Assembly (NCBI GenBank): GCA_006384855.1 | Contig: VCJN01001897.1 | Coordinates: 124,001-188,000, forward strand | Source of the DNA: Tetraselmis striata | Lineage: Eukaryota > Chlorophyta > Chlorodendrophyceae > Chlorodendrales > Chlorodendraceae | DNA: 64,000 bases | Reading direction: 5' to 3' | Shown: positions 21,189 to 31,847 of the stretch, one piece after another | Position numbering within the stretch: position 1 is the stretch's first letter | How the letters are laid out: the number at the start of each line of letters is the position of its first letter | Made by a program: the position numbers and the translations under genes | The notes under the pieces: generated by a model | The model's database searches: none | Seen by the model: only the letters and a program-made list of their open reading frames with translations | What the model was told of the DNA's origin: nothing

Positions 21189-21724
21189 ACATGTGAAAAT
21201 ACTAGATGGTGATTGGCTAGTCGCCATTTGGTTGTTGCGACGTGGCGTGCTGTGCATGTAGAAATTACGGCGGTAGAGCGGTCTACCGGTAGATCTCTCC
21301 GCGTATTTGTCCATATGCTCTGACCGCATCGCGCGACTTGGATGTGTTACTGTAGCTCTTTAGGAGAACCTCCGAAGGGCCTAGGCTTGGTCGATAACCT
21401 GACAACTGCGACAAGAACAACGAGTTAATGTCCGGGCCCACCCGCATTAATATGTAGGAACCGAGGTCACCTCCGGTCACATGCATGCGTAGGTAGGGTA
21501 TTCTTGATATTTAGGTTATTGGGTGGCCAGGAGTCTCAACGGACGTGCATGGAGTGACTCACCCGAATTTTGTGCATAATCGCTGCGACGTTCTTGTCAT
21601 TGAGCGCTTTTAACACAAAAAGCGTAGGAAGGAGGCAGCAACTCCGTGGTTTGAATGAAGTACTCGCCGACCTGTTACGTAACAATCGTCGTGTTTTTTG
21701 GTGTCCTGTACTAGCAATGCTAAA

Positions 21725-22560
21725 TTAGTAATGCAGGTACGTGCAATATTCGGTTGTCACCTCGCAAGTTTTCGCAATGGCGTCGAGAGCCAGTGAGCTT
21801 TTGCCGTATATCTTGATGGAGCCCGCGTCATGTTGAAGCTCGTATGCTCCGAGCCAGCCTTCATCGAAGAGTCTCTGGATGGGTCTAAAGGACCTCAACG
21901 TAGCTTTGTAGATTTGTGGGTGGGCATCCATCGCCAACTCTGGGGCATCGTCCTTGTACTTCATGCTGATTAGCCTGGCAACCGGCTGACACAGGCAGGA
22001 CGTTTCGGCAACAACGCCCGGCACGTATCCCCAGATACCGAAGTCGGGATGCGGCATCTTCATGCCAGGGATGAGCTTCTTTGGGTCGAGGAGCATGGCC
22101 GAAGCTTGTTTGGCCCCTGGCCGTTTGACGTGCAGTCTTACGTGGACCATGTCATCAAGCCTCTGGTAGTCGTACTCCCCCATGTATGTTTCGACGACCC
22201 CAATCCTTGTGACCTCGCCCTCGTAGTCAGGAGACTTTATCATTGTGCTGGCATGAACACCCGATCCCTTCGTAGCAGCCAACTCCAGAACGAAGTACAG
22301 CTCCACCGCTCTACGGTCGTGGACAAGGCACCACTCGAGGTGGTCTTCCACCTTGTCCTTCACATTTTTCTTGATTTCAGGGCTCTTCGGTTTCGGTTTA
22401 TTCTTCCATGGCTTCTTCCTTGGCTTCTTTGGAGCGGGCTCAGGGCTAGATGATTGATGCGGGGAGCAAGGAGGCTCAGCGGCGGGTTTCTGTGGCTCGG
22501 CCGGTTCGGGGCTCTTTTCGATTGTCCCAGCGCTTTGTCCAGTTGGCTCTGTCTCAGGCT
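21725..22560 (-). CDS. Unrecognised protein, probable 3' exon
   Basis: The open frame ends in TAA at 21725. The 5' part encodes a Pro/Glu/Lys-rich linker with KKPRKKPWKNKPKPKSPE, which looks like a nuclear-localisation or DNA-binding tail. About 210 residues of globular-looking sequence follow, starting VEDHLEWCLVHDRRAVELYF. There is no ATG in frame before the globular part; the frame opens just after TAATAG at about 22561, where the AG could be a splice acceptor, so the start probably lies on an upstream exon to the right. I recognise no family. The flanks (21459, 23213) carry the GAACCGAGGTGACCTCGAG-type motif also found in the DUF7869-like locus, hinting that both belong to related mobile units. 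An overlapping frame at 22360-22896 is less protein-like. Confidence 0.45.
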
Positions 22561-23679
22561 ATTATGCATGGTCACTTGGAGAGTTGGTGCTTGTGTTGAA
22601 GCAATCACGGGGCTGCTGGGGTGCACGGTTGGCTGCGGCTCCAGAACCGGTACGGAGGTGGTCCCGGGACCTGTCGATTCTCCAATTGGCGACCCGACAT
22701 CATGCATCTGTACATCGGGCGATCTTCTCACTGCTTCCCTCTGCTCTTTCTCGGGTTCGGCCTCTGCTGAATTGGTACAGTCATAGACGAGCTCCGAGGG
22801 GACATGGCTGGCTACTAGAGTATGCCCCAACTCGCGCAGTTCTTTCGTGCAAGGCGTCTCGACATCATCAAAAGGCCCCGTCTGTTTGCAGCACAATTAC
22901 AGTTACTCGCGGCTACTTCACGGGACTCAAGGTCACCTTCATTCGGAATGGGGGACGTACCTTGCGCATTTTCTCCTCTCTCGATACACCTGATTCATAG
23001 GTTGGTGAGGAGAATGGTCTCTGCAACCATCGCAATACCGTGTCATGGTGGTATTCAACCTGATTTTTAGCAACATCACGTCACATTCAGGTGCGATACT
23101 AGGAGTAGGACCGCACCTTTATATTCGCTTGGAGCCGCTCGACCGTAATTGCGGCCGGTTTCTTACCCTGCCTCTTTCCTTGCATAGGCATTGTCAGCAT
23201 GCTAATTTAGGAACCGAGGTGACCTCGAGTCTCGTTGCATGTTGTCTGCGGCGAGAATACAAAGACTCTATTCACATTTTGGCAACTTCCTTAATGAATC
23301 CTTGACAAGGCGATACATTTGACATTGATACTGGGGTCACCTCCGTTCTCACCTTATAGTACTTTACACAGTAGTCAAGCAATCCTAAATGCAGAACCGC
23401 AGATCGAACCGATATCGAATAACTTGAAGTACCGTACAGGTCGCGAGGCGGAGGGTGCTTTAGCTCTAAGCACAGAACAATACTACTAGTACCTAGCGCT
23501 ATACCTCTTCTGGGTTGGCGTTCCCGCCCTCCGCCTCCAACGCTGGTTCCCCTGAGTGCTCATCGGAGCCGACTTCCTGCGATTATCGATAATTCGAATA
23601 AATTGTGTCATGTGTCATCCCTCTCCCCGGCGGGGATAGACGAGAGAGTCATTGCAGTCCTACTTACACGCATGGCACT
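22561..23679. other. Non-coding interval with copies of a palindromic GAGGTGACCTC motif
   Basis: Exact motif GAACCGAGGTGACCTCGAG at about 23211 and partial copies near 23327. The upstream exon or promoter of the minus-strand gene is expected here. No other gene is recognised. Confidence 0.4.
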
Positions 23680-25210
23680 CTGCAGCACGGCGTTGCACAT
23701 GCAGCGCCGCCGTGCTGCAAGAAACATAGTAAAACATATATACAATACAAGCTGCAGCGCGGCAAGCCCGCAGCAGTAATGACTGGACTGATGTTGCGCA
23801 GCAGGGCACTCTGCAGCACGGCGTCACACATACAACGCTGCCGTGCTGCAAGAAACATCAATAGAATGCAGGTTGCAGTGCGGCAATGCCGGCCGCAGTC
23901 AGAGGGGACTGCTGCTGCGCGGCAGTACACTCTGCAGCACGGCGTCGCACATACAGCGCTGCCATGCTGCAAGAAACATCAATACAATGCAGGTTGCAGT
24001 GCGGCAATGCCGGCAGCAATCAGAGAGGACTGCTGCTGCGCGGCAGTGCACTCTGCAGCACGGCGTTGCACATACAGCGCTGCCGTGCTGCAAGAAACAT
24101 TAATACAATACAGGCTGCAGTGCGGCAATGCCAGCAGCAGTCAGAGGGGACCGCTGCTGCGCGGCAGTGCACTCTGCAGCACGGCGTCGCACATACAACG
24201 CCGCCGTGCTGCAAGAAACATAATTCAACAGATATACAATACAGGCAGCAGCGCGGCAAGCCGGCAGCAGTACTGACTGGACTGATGCTGCGCGGCAGTG
24301 CACTCTGCAGCACGGCGTCGCACATACAGCGCTGTCGTGCTGCAAGTAACATCAATACAATACAGGCTGCAGTGCGGCAATGCCAGCAGCAGTCAGAGGG
24401 GACCGCTGCTGCGCGGCAGTGCACTCCGCAGCACGGCGTTGCACATACAGCGCCGCCGTGCTGCAAGAAACATAATTCAACAGATATACAATACAGGCAG
24501 CAGCGCGGCAAGCCGGCAGCATGAATGACTGGACTGATGGTGCGCGGCAGTGCACTCTGCAGCACGGCGCCGCACATACAACGCCGCCGTGCTGCAAGAA
24601 ACATAATTAAACAGATATACAATACAGGCAGCAGCGCGGCAAGCCGGCAGCAGTAATGACTGGACTGATGCTGCGCGGCAGTGCACTCTGCAGCACGGCG
24701 TTGCACATACAGCGCTGTCGTGCTGCAAGTAACATCAATACAATACAGGCTGCAGTGCGGCAATGCCAGCAGCAGTCAGAGGGGACTGCTGCTGCGCGGC
24801 AGTGCACTCTGCAGCACGGCGTTGCACATACAGCGCCGCCGTGCTGCAAGAAACATAATAAAACAGATATACAATACAGGCTGCAGCGCGGCAAGCCGGC
24901 AGCAGTAATGACTGGACTGATGTTGCGCAGCAGGGCACTCTGCAGCACGGCGTTGCACATACAGTGCCGCCATGCTGCAAGACACAGAAATAGAGTACAA
25001 GCTGCAGCGCGGCAATGCCGGCAGCAGTCAGAGGGGACTGCTGCTGCGCGGCAGTACACTCTGCAGCACGGCGTCGCACATACAACGCTGCCGTGCTGCA
25101 AGTAACATCAATAGAATGCAGGTTGCAGTGCGGCAATGCCGGCAGCAGTCAGAGGGGACCGCTGCTGCGCGGCAGTACACTCTGCAGCACGGCGTTGCAC
25201 GTACAGCTTT
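23680..25210. repeat. Thirteen-unit minisatellite, 118-132 bp per unit
   Basis: The anchor CTGCAGCACGGCG recurs about 13 times from 23690 to 25181, spaced 118-122 bp or 131-132 bp. The longer units carry an extra AATTCAACAGATATAC-like block. Units share GCTGCTGCGCGGCAGT and GCCGTGCTGCAAGAAACAT. Because the unit is Cys/Ala/Arg-codon rich and lacks stops, ORFs run through it on both strands; I regard these as artefacts. Confidence 0.9.
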
Positions 25211-26581
25211 ACACCTTAAACCACATCCAAAACCGTAGAGTCCGATCTGATATCAACATCTACTACAGCACAGCTAGCGAGAAGGGCGATCGTTTCCCAC
25301 TCGAAAAAGCCCGAGCAATAATGATAGTACTTAGCCCTTTACCTTTTCTGCGTCGGCACGCTCGCCCACTGCCTTGGCTGCAAGAGCATCCACCTCCGGC
25401 GCTGGTTCCTCGGGGTTGCCCTCTGCCTCCTGTCCGTAGTGGCAAAGTGCGTGCGTGCAAATCGGCGAGGTGAATTAGGTGCGACGGGATGTGTGGCGGG
25501 GGCCGCGGCCGCGGCCCGCAGCGCGAGGCGCCGCGAGGAGAGGGATGAGGGATAACGCGCGACTCGCGTTATACACATCCGGCGAGCGGGCGGCCAGCGT
25601 GACAGGCGGGCAAGCAGAACGAGCCGTGGAGGCCGCGGACGTGCCCTAACGTCAGCAAGGCGGTGGTGTGGCGCGTGGTTTTAGGGTTGGCGCGCGGGTG
25701 GGGGGTGGGGTCGGGGGGGGGAGGGGGCGCACCTCAATAAGTCAACAACGGATGTTGCTAGAGCCGCGAGGTTTGCGGTCTTGCCCGCCATGCCTTTGGC
25801 AACGCCTGCAGTCCCGCTTCGCTTGCTTGGTTCTTGCCATTCACGGCAACTCCGCGGGCAGGGTGTCGTGGAGCAGGACTCGGGGTGGTGGAGGGGGAAG
25901 GGGTGACTGTGCACGTCGCGTGATGCTGCGCCAGATACAGGCGCGTGGCGTAGCGGCTCGGTGGCGGCGCGCGCGTAGTGGGAGGCAATATTCTCAGTAC
26001 TTTACGCTTTACACACGCATGGCGCATGCCGGTTGGATATCGCCGTATTATGCAGTACTTTCGTATTGTCCATGCCGCTTATGTGGTAATCAACATACCG
26101 CCTTGTAGCAGTACATATTGCCGTGTATCTTGTAGGTCAGACAGTCGAATATATCCCGCAATTATATCCTATATACGATGTATTGAAAACATGTCACCGG
26201 ATAAATCCGGAATCATGGTGACCTCCGTCCCTTGACCAGCCCTGGAACCGAGGTCAACTTGCCTTTTCTTATGATCGGGACCATTAATCCTAAGCAAGCT
26301 GCGCCCGCCTGCCGCGAGTTGCCTGCCCAGCTGCGAATAGCGGTCAACCTAAATATATTTTACCTTGACCATGCCGCGCTGCCCAGCCTTGAAAAGCGGT
26401 CAAGCAGTAAACTCTATCCTTGAGTATGCCACATGTATGCGCGGCCTGGTCAAGCTAAAGATATTATCAAGCAACGCTTGACCAGGCTGCGCATGCAGGT
26501 CTCCTCGACCACAGAAATCCTCATCAACCCCCCCCCCCCCCCCCCCCCCCCGCCAACTACGCCTTGGGATATAATAATAGT
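25211..26581. other. No supported gene; TTGACC repeats and poly-C tract
   Basis: Mostly GC-rich low-complexity sequence to 26.0 kb, then an AT-richer stretch in which TTGACC or GGTCAA occurs many times (26235-26490), plus a partial GAACCGAGGTCAA motif at 26245. A poly-C run lies at 26528-26550. Confidence 0.4.
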
Positions 26582-27229
26582 ATGGCCGAGGGTGCCACCG
26601 AATCCATCGCCTGCAACGCGCCCGATGTAAGTCTCGTCCAACCGTCGAATACCGCCTTCAACTCTCGCGGTCGGAAGCCGCAAAAGCCTCGACCGAAGAG
26701 GGACACCCCACCCAAGATCCGCCCGCGAGTTAATGCGCGCACGTCCCCCCGCTTGATCCTCGCGGAGGCGGAGCCCGCCTCTCCCGATGGCACCACGCGC
26801 CCCATGGTGCGTTGCAAGTCCAAATGTTGCATCGCCAAGCTCCTTCGCTGCGGCAAGTTATCGACCGGGCATGACCCTCCCTCGCCTCCGCCTCCGACAT
26901 CCCCGAGCAACCCCGCCTGCCCACCCTCCGGTAACGGCCTTGACTTTGTGAGTGCGGTGGCTTTGACTCGGCGTGCCATCCATGGCAACGGCCAGACGGC
27001 ATCGTGGGAGGACCCGGCAAAGAGGGTCAACGGTGCTTCAAGCCTGGCGAGAAGTCGTGCACTGTTACCACCGGCTACGAATATGCGAGCACCAACGCCG
27101 AGGGTTGGGACAACCGGCCGGCGCAGGAGTGGTGGTGGTTTACTGAGTAGAGCGGCAGCTCCGTCCGGGTGGGTCCCACCGCCCATGCCTGACCTGCTGA
27201 CTTTAGCGGACCTCACCTATGACCTTTAG
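26582..27229 (+). CDS. Possible N-terminal exon of the DUF7869-like gene
   Basis: Open from ATG 26582, encoding a basic Pro/Arg-rich segment, then VRCKSKCCIAKL, a CxxxCC pattern like the cysteine cluster near the start of DUF7869-type proteins. It lies upstream of, and on the same strand as, the exon at 27483. The true exon end is probably earlier than the TAG at 27227, because the remainder is low complexity. The minus strand is open over the same interval, so support is modest. Confidence 0.25.
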   Translation: MAEGATESIACNAPDVSLVQPSNTAFNSRGRKPQKPRPKRDTPPKIRPRVNARTSPRLILAEAEPASPDGTTRPMVRCKSKCCIAKLLRCGKLSTGHDPPSPPPPTSPSNPACPPSGNGLDFVSAVALTRRAIHGNGQTASWEDPAKRVNGASSLARSRALLPPATNMRAPTPRVGTTGRRRSGGGLLSRAAAPSGWVPPPMPDLLTLADLTYDL

Positions 27230-27482
27230 TACGCTCAATACTTTTTCACATGTATAACGTCGGTCCGTCCCAACCGCGTTGCCATGCCCACTATATATAT
27301 ACTGACCTCGCCTCTAGCGCACGATTGCGAACCTGCCGGCGATCACTTTGACCGATAGATTGTAGCCCGCCCCCGCTGGCAACGCCTAGGATGCCGCCTC
27401 GAGCGCGACCCATCATGTCGCTAGACTGCAGTAACACCGGCGTTTGCATTAAATGTTTGACTGTTGACCTGTATCCCGATAG

Positions 27483-27514
27483 GTGTGCAAGGAGGCATGG
27501 ATGTTCATCCACAA
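27483..27514 (+). pseudogene. Exon of the DUF7869-like gene, left of the transposon insertion
   Basis: 32 nt encoding VCKEAWMFIH plus two bases of a Lys codon. It is bounded by CCCGATAG on the left, with an in-frame stop just before it, and by GTAAAG on the right, with an in-frame TAA if unspliced. The reading phase joins exactly to the G at 42829, beyond the outer transposon, giving Lys-Ile-Thr-Ala-Glu. The outer transposon lies 24 bases into this intron. Confidence 0.55.
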
Positions 27515-27535
27515 GTAAAGTCGGCTTTCTGCGGC

Positions 27536-27560
27536 TCCCACTGTGAGATTCAGATGTGAC
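27536..27560 (+). repeat. Outer transposon left end: TSD TCC plus TIR
   Basis: TCC at 27536-27538, then a 22-bp terminal repeat from 27539. Confidence 0.9.
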
Positions 27561-28136
27561 GCAAGTGTGCCCCACTGGTGACGAACGACGACATACGGGG
27601 ACAATACGGGACGGACGAGGGACGTGGATTTCATACCGAGTAGCGACGACTATCGCGCGCGACTTGTAAAGTACTATATGAATTTCTCGTTTCGATAATT
27701 TCATCAAATTGATATGCCCACGCGGGCTCGCCTGTCGCGCGCCGACGCGGAGTACCCGGGCTAAGTACAGGCGGCTGCACGTACTCGCTGCACATCGCTG
27801 CACATCGCTGACCCCGCGGTGTGCGGCGATGTGCGGCACGACGGGCGGAGGTGTGGGCGGATGTAGGTGGTACGGTAGGTGGTAGGCGGTAGGTGGTGTT
27901 CGTAGGTGCGCGTTTTAATGCAGCCGCCCTAACTGATGATGATTGTGTAACGCCCCATCACGCGCATGAAGTACGGGGTCGCCTGGCGGTCACCGCCGCT
28001 CACCGCTGAACCAAGCGCGGACAGCCGCGCACTCGCATTTGTGCTCCCTGCCGGTGGTGGGCTACATCCACCCCAACTCTCAACCCCCCCCCCCCCCCCC
28101 CCCCCCCCCCCGCGCGCGCGCGCGGCAGCAGGCATG

Positions 28137-29540
28137 CCGGGAGAGGGATGGATATCGAGTGTGTCGAAGAATGGCGTGTACACATGCAAGCACTGCCACG
28201 GCATCGTGACGGGCAGTAGTGAAAGGACGGCGCGAGAGCGGCACTTCCGGAAATACCCGAACTGTAGCCACTCGTTGAAGCGTGCGGCTAAGTTGCACCG
28301 CAAGGCCGCCTTATTACAAGCAGCAGCAGCAGGGCGGCAGCAGCAGCAGCAGCAGCGGCGGCAGCGGCGGCAGCAGGAGTAGCTGCAGCCGTCGGAAACG
28401 GCCTGCCGGCGCCGGTCTCGGAGGACGATGTGATGGGTGTGGGGGAGGACCCCGTTGGCGAAGACGGTATGGACATCGACGCGCCTGCGTGGCCGCCGGC
28501 GGACGTGGAAGCTGCCGATGAGGGCGTGATACGGAAAGGCGATCCCGGTGACTTCTACATGAAGGTCATCGCCAAGAAGTTCCGGGGAGTATGGCACAAC
28601 GGCGTGATAACCGGCGTCGTTACCGAGTGGGTGTTGGAGGACTACGGCGGGGCGACCCAGTGGCGCGCTGTTTTCGAGGACGGTGACATTGTGGACCTTC
28701 TGCGTTCAGAGGTGAGTGGGCCCGGCCTGCGTGCTGGTGGCACCACTCAACTGCGGTTGTATGGAATCACACGCACCCGCCCGGTCGGCGTGGCAGGTTG
28801 TGGAGGCTATGGCGGCTGCCCAGGAGCACCCCCCTGTGGATGCGGACGGGGATGCTCGCTTGGTAACCGTCCATGAAGGCGATGACTTGTCCAGTGAATC
28901 ACGCACCTTGCCCGGCGTGCGTTCAACACAACCCGGCTGGCGGAGGCCAAGCAGAACACTGGCTGCCATGGCGTGTGCCATGTGCATGTGGTCCTGGGCT
29001 ATGTCAGCATGGTCAACTTCTCCCCCCGCGCCGTTCCACCTGGTTTTTTTTGGCTTGGGAAGGGACTTCTGGAGGAAATTTGTCACCGTGCAGGGCCACA
29101 TTGGATTCCGAGCTATGAAGCAGGAAGACCGGCGCCAGGCTTTAGTCCCGATACCCAGCAACTTTGGACGCGGGTTGCGCCCTTCATTTGCGGTGTCCAA
29201 GAAGTCGAAAGGTAACCCCCCCCCCCCCCCCCCCCCCGGGCGTGGGCGTGGGCGTGGGCGTGACGGCATTCCCCTCCATGACTGCATGGTCAGGCAAGGT
29301 GACGGTGCAGTCCGGCTGGGTCATGGAGGACTGCTTGCACCACATGGAAACGTTTTCCATTCTTAACGCCGGTCCGTTGTTCGAGGAGGCCCGGGTGAAG
29401 GCGATCATGACCGAGAAGGAGCTCGCGTCCCCGGCGGTGGTGCGTTCGGTGTCGCGACTGGCGGTGCTTGGGCACATGTACAAGCGCCTGCAGGAGCTGC
29501 GTGGTTCGTCACGCGGTGGGGGTTGCAGAATGTGGTGACG
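28137..29540 (+). pseudogene. Zinc-finger plus Tudor-like protein gene of the outer transposon
   Basis: The exon from ATG 28137 encodes a BED/C2H2-like finger (YTCKHCHG ... RHFRKYPNCSH), followed by a trinucleotide-repeat tract. A frame shift lies in that tract, so the downstream part continues in another frame at 28430. This gives a Tudor/PWWP-like segment, VIAKKFRGVWHNGVITG and WRAVFEDGDIVDLL, then a GTGAGT intron (28712 to about 28795) and a long exon with FGLGRDFWRKFVTVQGHIGF. A poly-C intron (about 29213-29310) is followed by an exon with GKVTVQSGWVMEDCLHHMET. The 30-bp minisatellite follows. The finger suggests binding to element ends; the Tudor-like part suggests chromatin targeting. 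Both roles are inferred. The intact-frame counterpart is at 36730-38143 on the minus strand. Confidence 0.5.
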
Positions 29541-29607
29541 GAGGAGGACGGCCCCGAGCGCAAGGCGCAGGTGGACGCGCTCACTAGGGAGGGGAGGACT
29601 CGATACC

Positions 29608-29745
29608 CAGCGCGGCGCCAAGGCGCGGCGGCCGGGGCAGCGCGGCGCCAAGGCGCGGCGGCCGGGGCAGCGCGGCGCCAAGGCGCGGCGGCCGGGGCAG
29701 CGCGGCGCCAAGGCGCGGCGGCCTGGGCAGCGCAGCGCCAAGGCG
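29608..29745. repeat. 30-bp minisatellite in the outer transposon, about 4.5 copies
   Basis: Units on GGCGCCAAGGCGCGGCGG. It is the same array that has grown to about 36 copies in the inner element. Confidence 0.9.
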
Positions 29746-29916
29746 AGTGGGATGGGCGGGGCAGCAGTTGCTACCGAGTGAGGCGTAGCATCGTTTGCAA
29801 TAGCAACGCAGCCTTTCCGGTTGCATAGTGTGACACCGCCTGGATGTAACCCATCAGTACGCGCAAAGTGCAAATGTTACACGTCCGTGTGCCCCACCCA
29901 ATGACATTGCGCCCGA

Positions 29917-30132
29917 CCTCACTGACGGCGTGTCTCGCTCTCCTTCATCTCCTGGGCCGTCCGCCGCCTCACCCTGCGCACCCTACCAGCCGCGCGTGCC
30001 TCCTCGGAAGCCTCACACACGGCGGCGCGACTCGCGCCGTGGAACGCGCCCCTGACATGGCGGAACTCCGCCCTCACCGTGGCCGTGGTCGAGCAGGGGA
30101 CTGCCCGCTAATGGGTCGCCATGCATGGGTAC
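29917..30132 (-). pseudogene. 3' part of the outer element's Cys-rich ORF, cut off by the inner insertion
   Basis: Matches the inner element's 34407-34619 in reverse, encoding the C-terminal basic tail. The rest of the same gene resumes at 38747-39174. The inner transposon entered at the TTG between the two parts, so the gene cannot be expressed whole. Confidence 0.6.
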
Positions 30133-30157
30133 TTGCACTGTGAGATTCAGATGTGAC
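30133..30157 (+). repeat. Inner transposon left end: TSD TTG plus TIR
   Basis: TTG at 30133-30135, then the 22-bp terminal repeat from 30136. Confidence 0.9.
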
Positions 30158-30844
30158 ATACAGGTGACGAAGCACTACTACTAGCGACTATTATTTATCC
30201 GTGAAGGCTGCTGCTGGTGGCGGCACGTCCATCCAGTTACGTGCGAGTACATCCGGCGTTATTGCCGGCGGGCGATAAATCCTTTTTGTCATCATTCTGG
30301 CAGTCGTACTAGCCCGGTGAAGCGTACATGGCACTGACGTACAAGGTACAAGGTTGTCCGTGTAGTACCGGGTAGTACGCGATATATTTATTACGCCGGT
30401 ACCGGGGATGTAGTACCCGGTACCCGGTACCCGGGCACGAACCCTAGTCGTCCTGTGGATAACTACGACTATTAGTACATGGGAGCGCAAATCGCAGCCG
30501 TACGTACTTGGTAACACTGGGGAATTTGCAGTACTAGTACTGCTGATCGGGCCTGCCAGCCGTCCGATCAAAGGTCATCAGATGGGCGGTTTGGCTGCCA
30601 TGTTTTGCCAAAGAGTGCTCACGTTACATAAATATTCGCGAGGGGGAGGGCGGGGGCAGGCAGCGGTTTGCCGAAGAATGATTGAATTACAATATTCGCG
30701 ACAGCTGCCATCGGGGGATGTGGCCCGGGGGGGGGGGGGGGGGGGGGCGGGGGGACCACGCCCGCCCCGCCCCCCCCCCGCCCCCCCTCGCCGCCAGCCG
30801 CTCCCGCCTGGGGGGGGGGGGGGGGGGGGTAAAGGGGGCGGGGG

Positions 30845-31126
30845 CTACTGCTTGTTCTTGTTCTTGCGTGCCCGGGGGACCCTCCGCTTCGACGATCTCG
30901 CTGCCTCCGCCTCCGCCTCCGCCTCCGCCTCCGCCTGCGCCTCCGACTCCGCCTCCGACTCCGCGACCGTCAGTTTCTTACCTCGGCGTTTCTTCACTGG
31001 CCTCTTCCGCTTCTTGTCATCCGTCAGTGTCTTCACCACCCCGGGAGGCTGTGCCGTCGACGACGCCGCCATGAGCTTCCTTACCTTGGCGTCGGGACGC
31101 CCCCTGTGCCCAGACACCCACAACAA
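30845..31126 (-). CDS. Small lysine/glutamate-rich basic ORF of the inner transposon
   Basis: 93 codons, with KKRKRPVKKRRGKKLTVAE, an alternating Glu-Ala run and a basic tail SSKRRVPRARKNKNKQ. It looks like a nuclear DNA- or chromatin-binding tail and may be the last exon of the gene that includes 31145-31498. The outer copy is at 41829-42092 (+), with a shorter Glu-Ala run. No family is recognised. Confidence 0.35.
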   Translation of the reverse strand: MLWVSGHRGRPDAKVRKLMAASSTAQPPGVVKTLTDDKKRKRPVKKRRGKKLTVAESEAESEAQAEAEAEAEAEAARSSKRRVPRARKNKNKQ

Positions 31127-31144
31127 GCCACAATCGTTTCGCCT

Positions 31145-31498
31145 TTAAGCGGCTGAGGATGCGGCCTCCTCGGCCACCACGAGTTGCGCCGCTGGCACTG
31201 TGGAAGCCTTGGCGTTGAGGTGGGCCTTACGGCGCTCCCGGACGAACCTGCGCGCGGCACAAGTTAGCCACGAGTGGGTGCGTGCTAATGCGGAGGATGG
31301 AGTGTTTTGTTGCGCGCCCACCTTGTCACGGGTTTCCTCATGTCTTTCTCGTCCTCCTCGATGCCGGCGGCGCGGACACGCGAGACAACAAGGCTCGCCG
31401 CCCACTTTTGCCCGGGGGGGCGAGGTCGGCCATGGCGCTGTGAGCGGTGAAGGGGGGGGGGGGGGGGGGGGGGGCGGCCGAGGTGGAGAAACTAACAC
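31145..31498 (-). CDS. Unrecognised ORF of the inner transposon
   Basis: Includes CCLACPRRRHRGGRERHEETRD and, after a possible GT-AG intron (about 31250-31318), RFVRERRKAHLNAKAST to a stop at 31145. The upstream frame runs into a poly-G tract (31452-31473, Pro codons on this strand). The outer copy is at 41469-41810 (+). It is conserved in both copies, which argues it is genuine, but I see no known domain. Confidence 0.35.
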   Translation of the reverse strand: MLVSPPRPPPPPPPPPSPLTAPWPTSPPRAKVGGEPCCLACPRRRHRGGRERHEETRDKVGAQQNTPSSALARTHSWLTCAARRFVRERRKAHLNAKASTVPAAQLVVAEEAASSAA

Positions 31499-31847
31499 CC
31501 AGTCGACGACCGCCTTCCGCAGCAGTCAACGACACATCGGAGGCGAGGAGCAGCGCGCCACTACTATTTATATGCACGTATTGTCAAGAGCTAGTCGGTG
31601 CGGCATTGTGTCGGTGTAATTTCGCAATGTTTATTGTTGAAGTAGCACGGCGTAATGGATACGGCGAGTGAATCCGGGATAATGTGTGCGACGAATGTGC
31701 GCGCGCAGCGGTGTGCGGCGGTGTGCGGCGGTGTGCGGCGGTGTGCACCGATGTTAATATAGTGTGAATATTATATCGGCCGTAGACGATCAGGTCTGGC
31801 AGCACCGCCCGTGCTTGTAAATAAGCGACAATGGGTCTAGTCTCCCG

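Larger units (their letters stand above)
20392..21293. mobile_element. Small terminal-inverted-repeat element, about 0.9 kb
   Basis: The left end TCTACTGGTAGA and right end TCTACCGGTAGA (reverse strand) begin terminal inverted repeats of about 60 bp that share CCGCTCTACCGCCGTAATTT and CACGCCACGTCGCAA-like blocks. The subterminal motif GGTAGAGCGGT recurs inside in both orientations. No clear target-site duplication is visible, so the superfamily stays open. The only internal ORF is not transposase-like, making this a probable non-autonomous DNA element. Confidence 0.7.

Noticed and set aside
22360..22896. 178-codon minus-strand ORF overlapping the 21.7 kb gene
   Set aside because: The alternative frame over the same DNA gives the Pro/Lys-rich linker that joins directly to the globular region, a more coherent protein.
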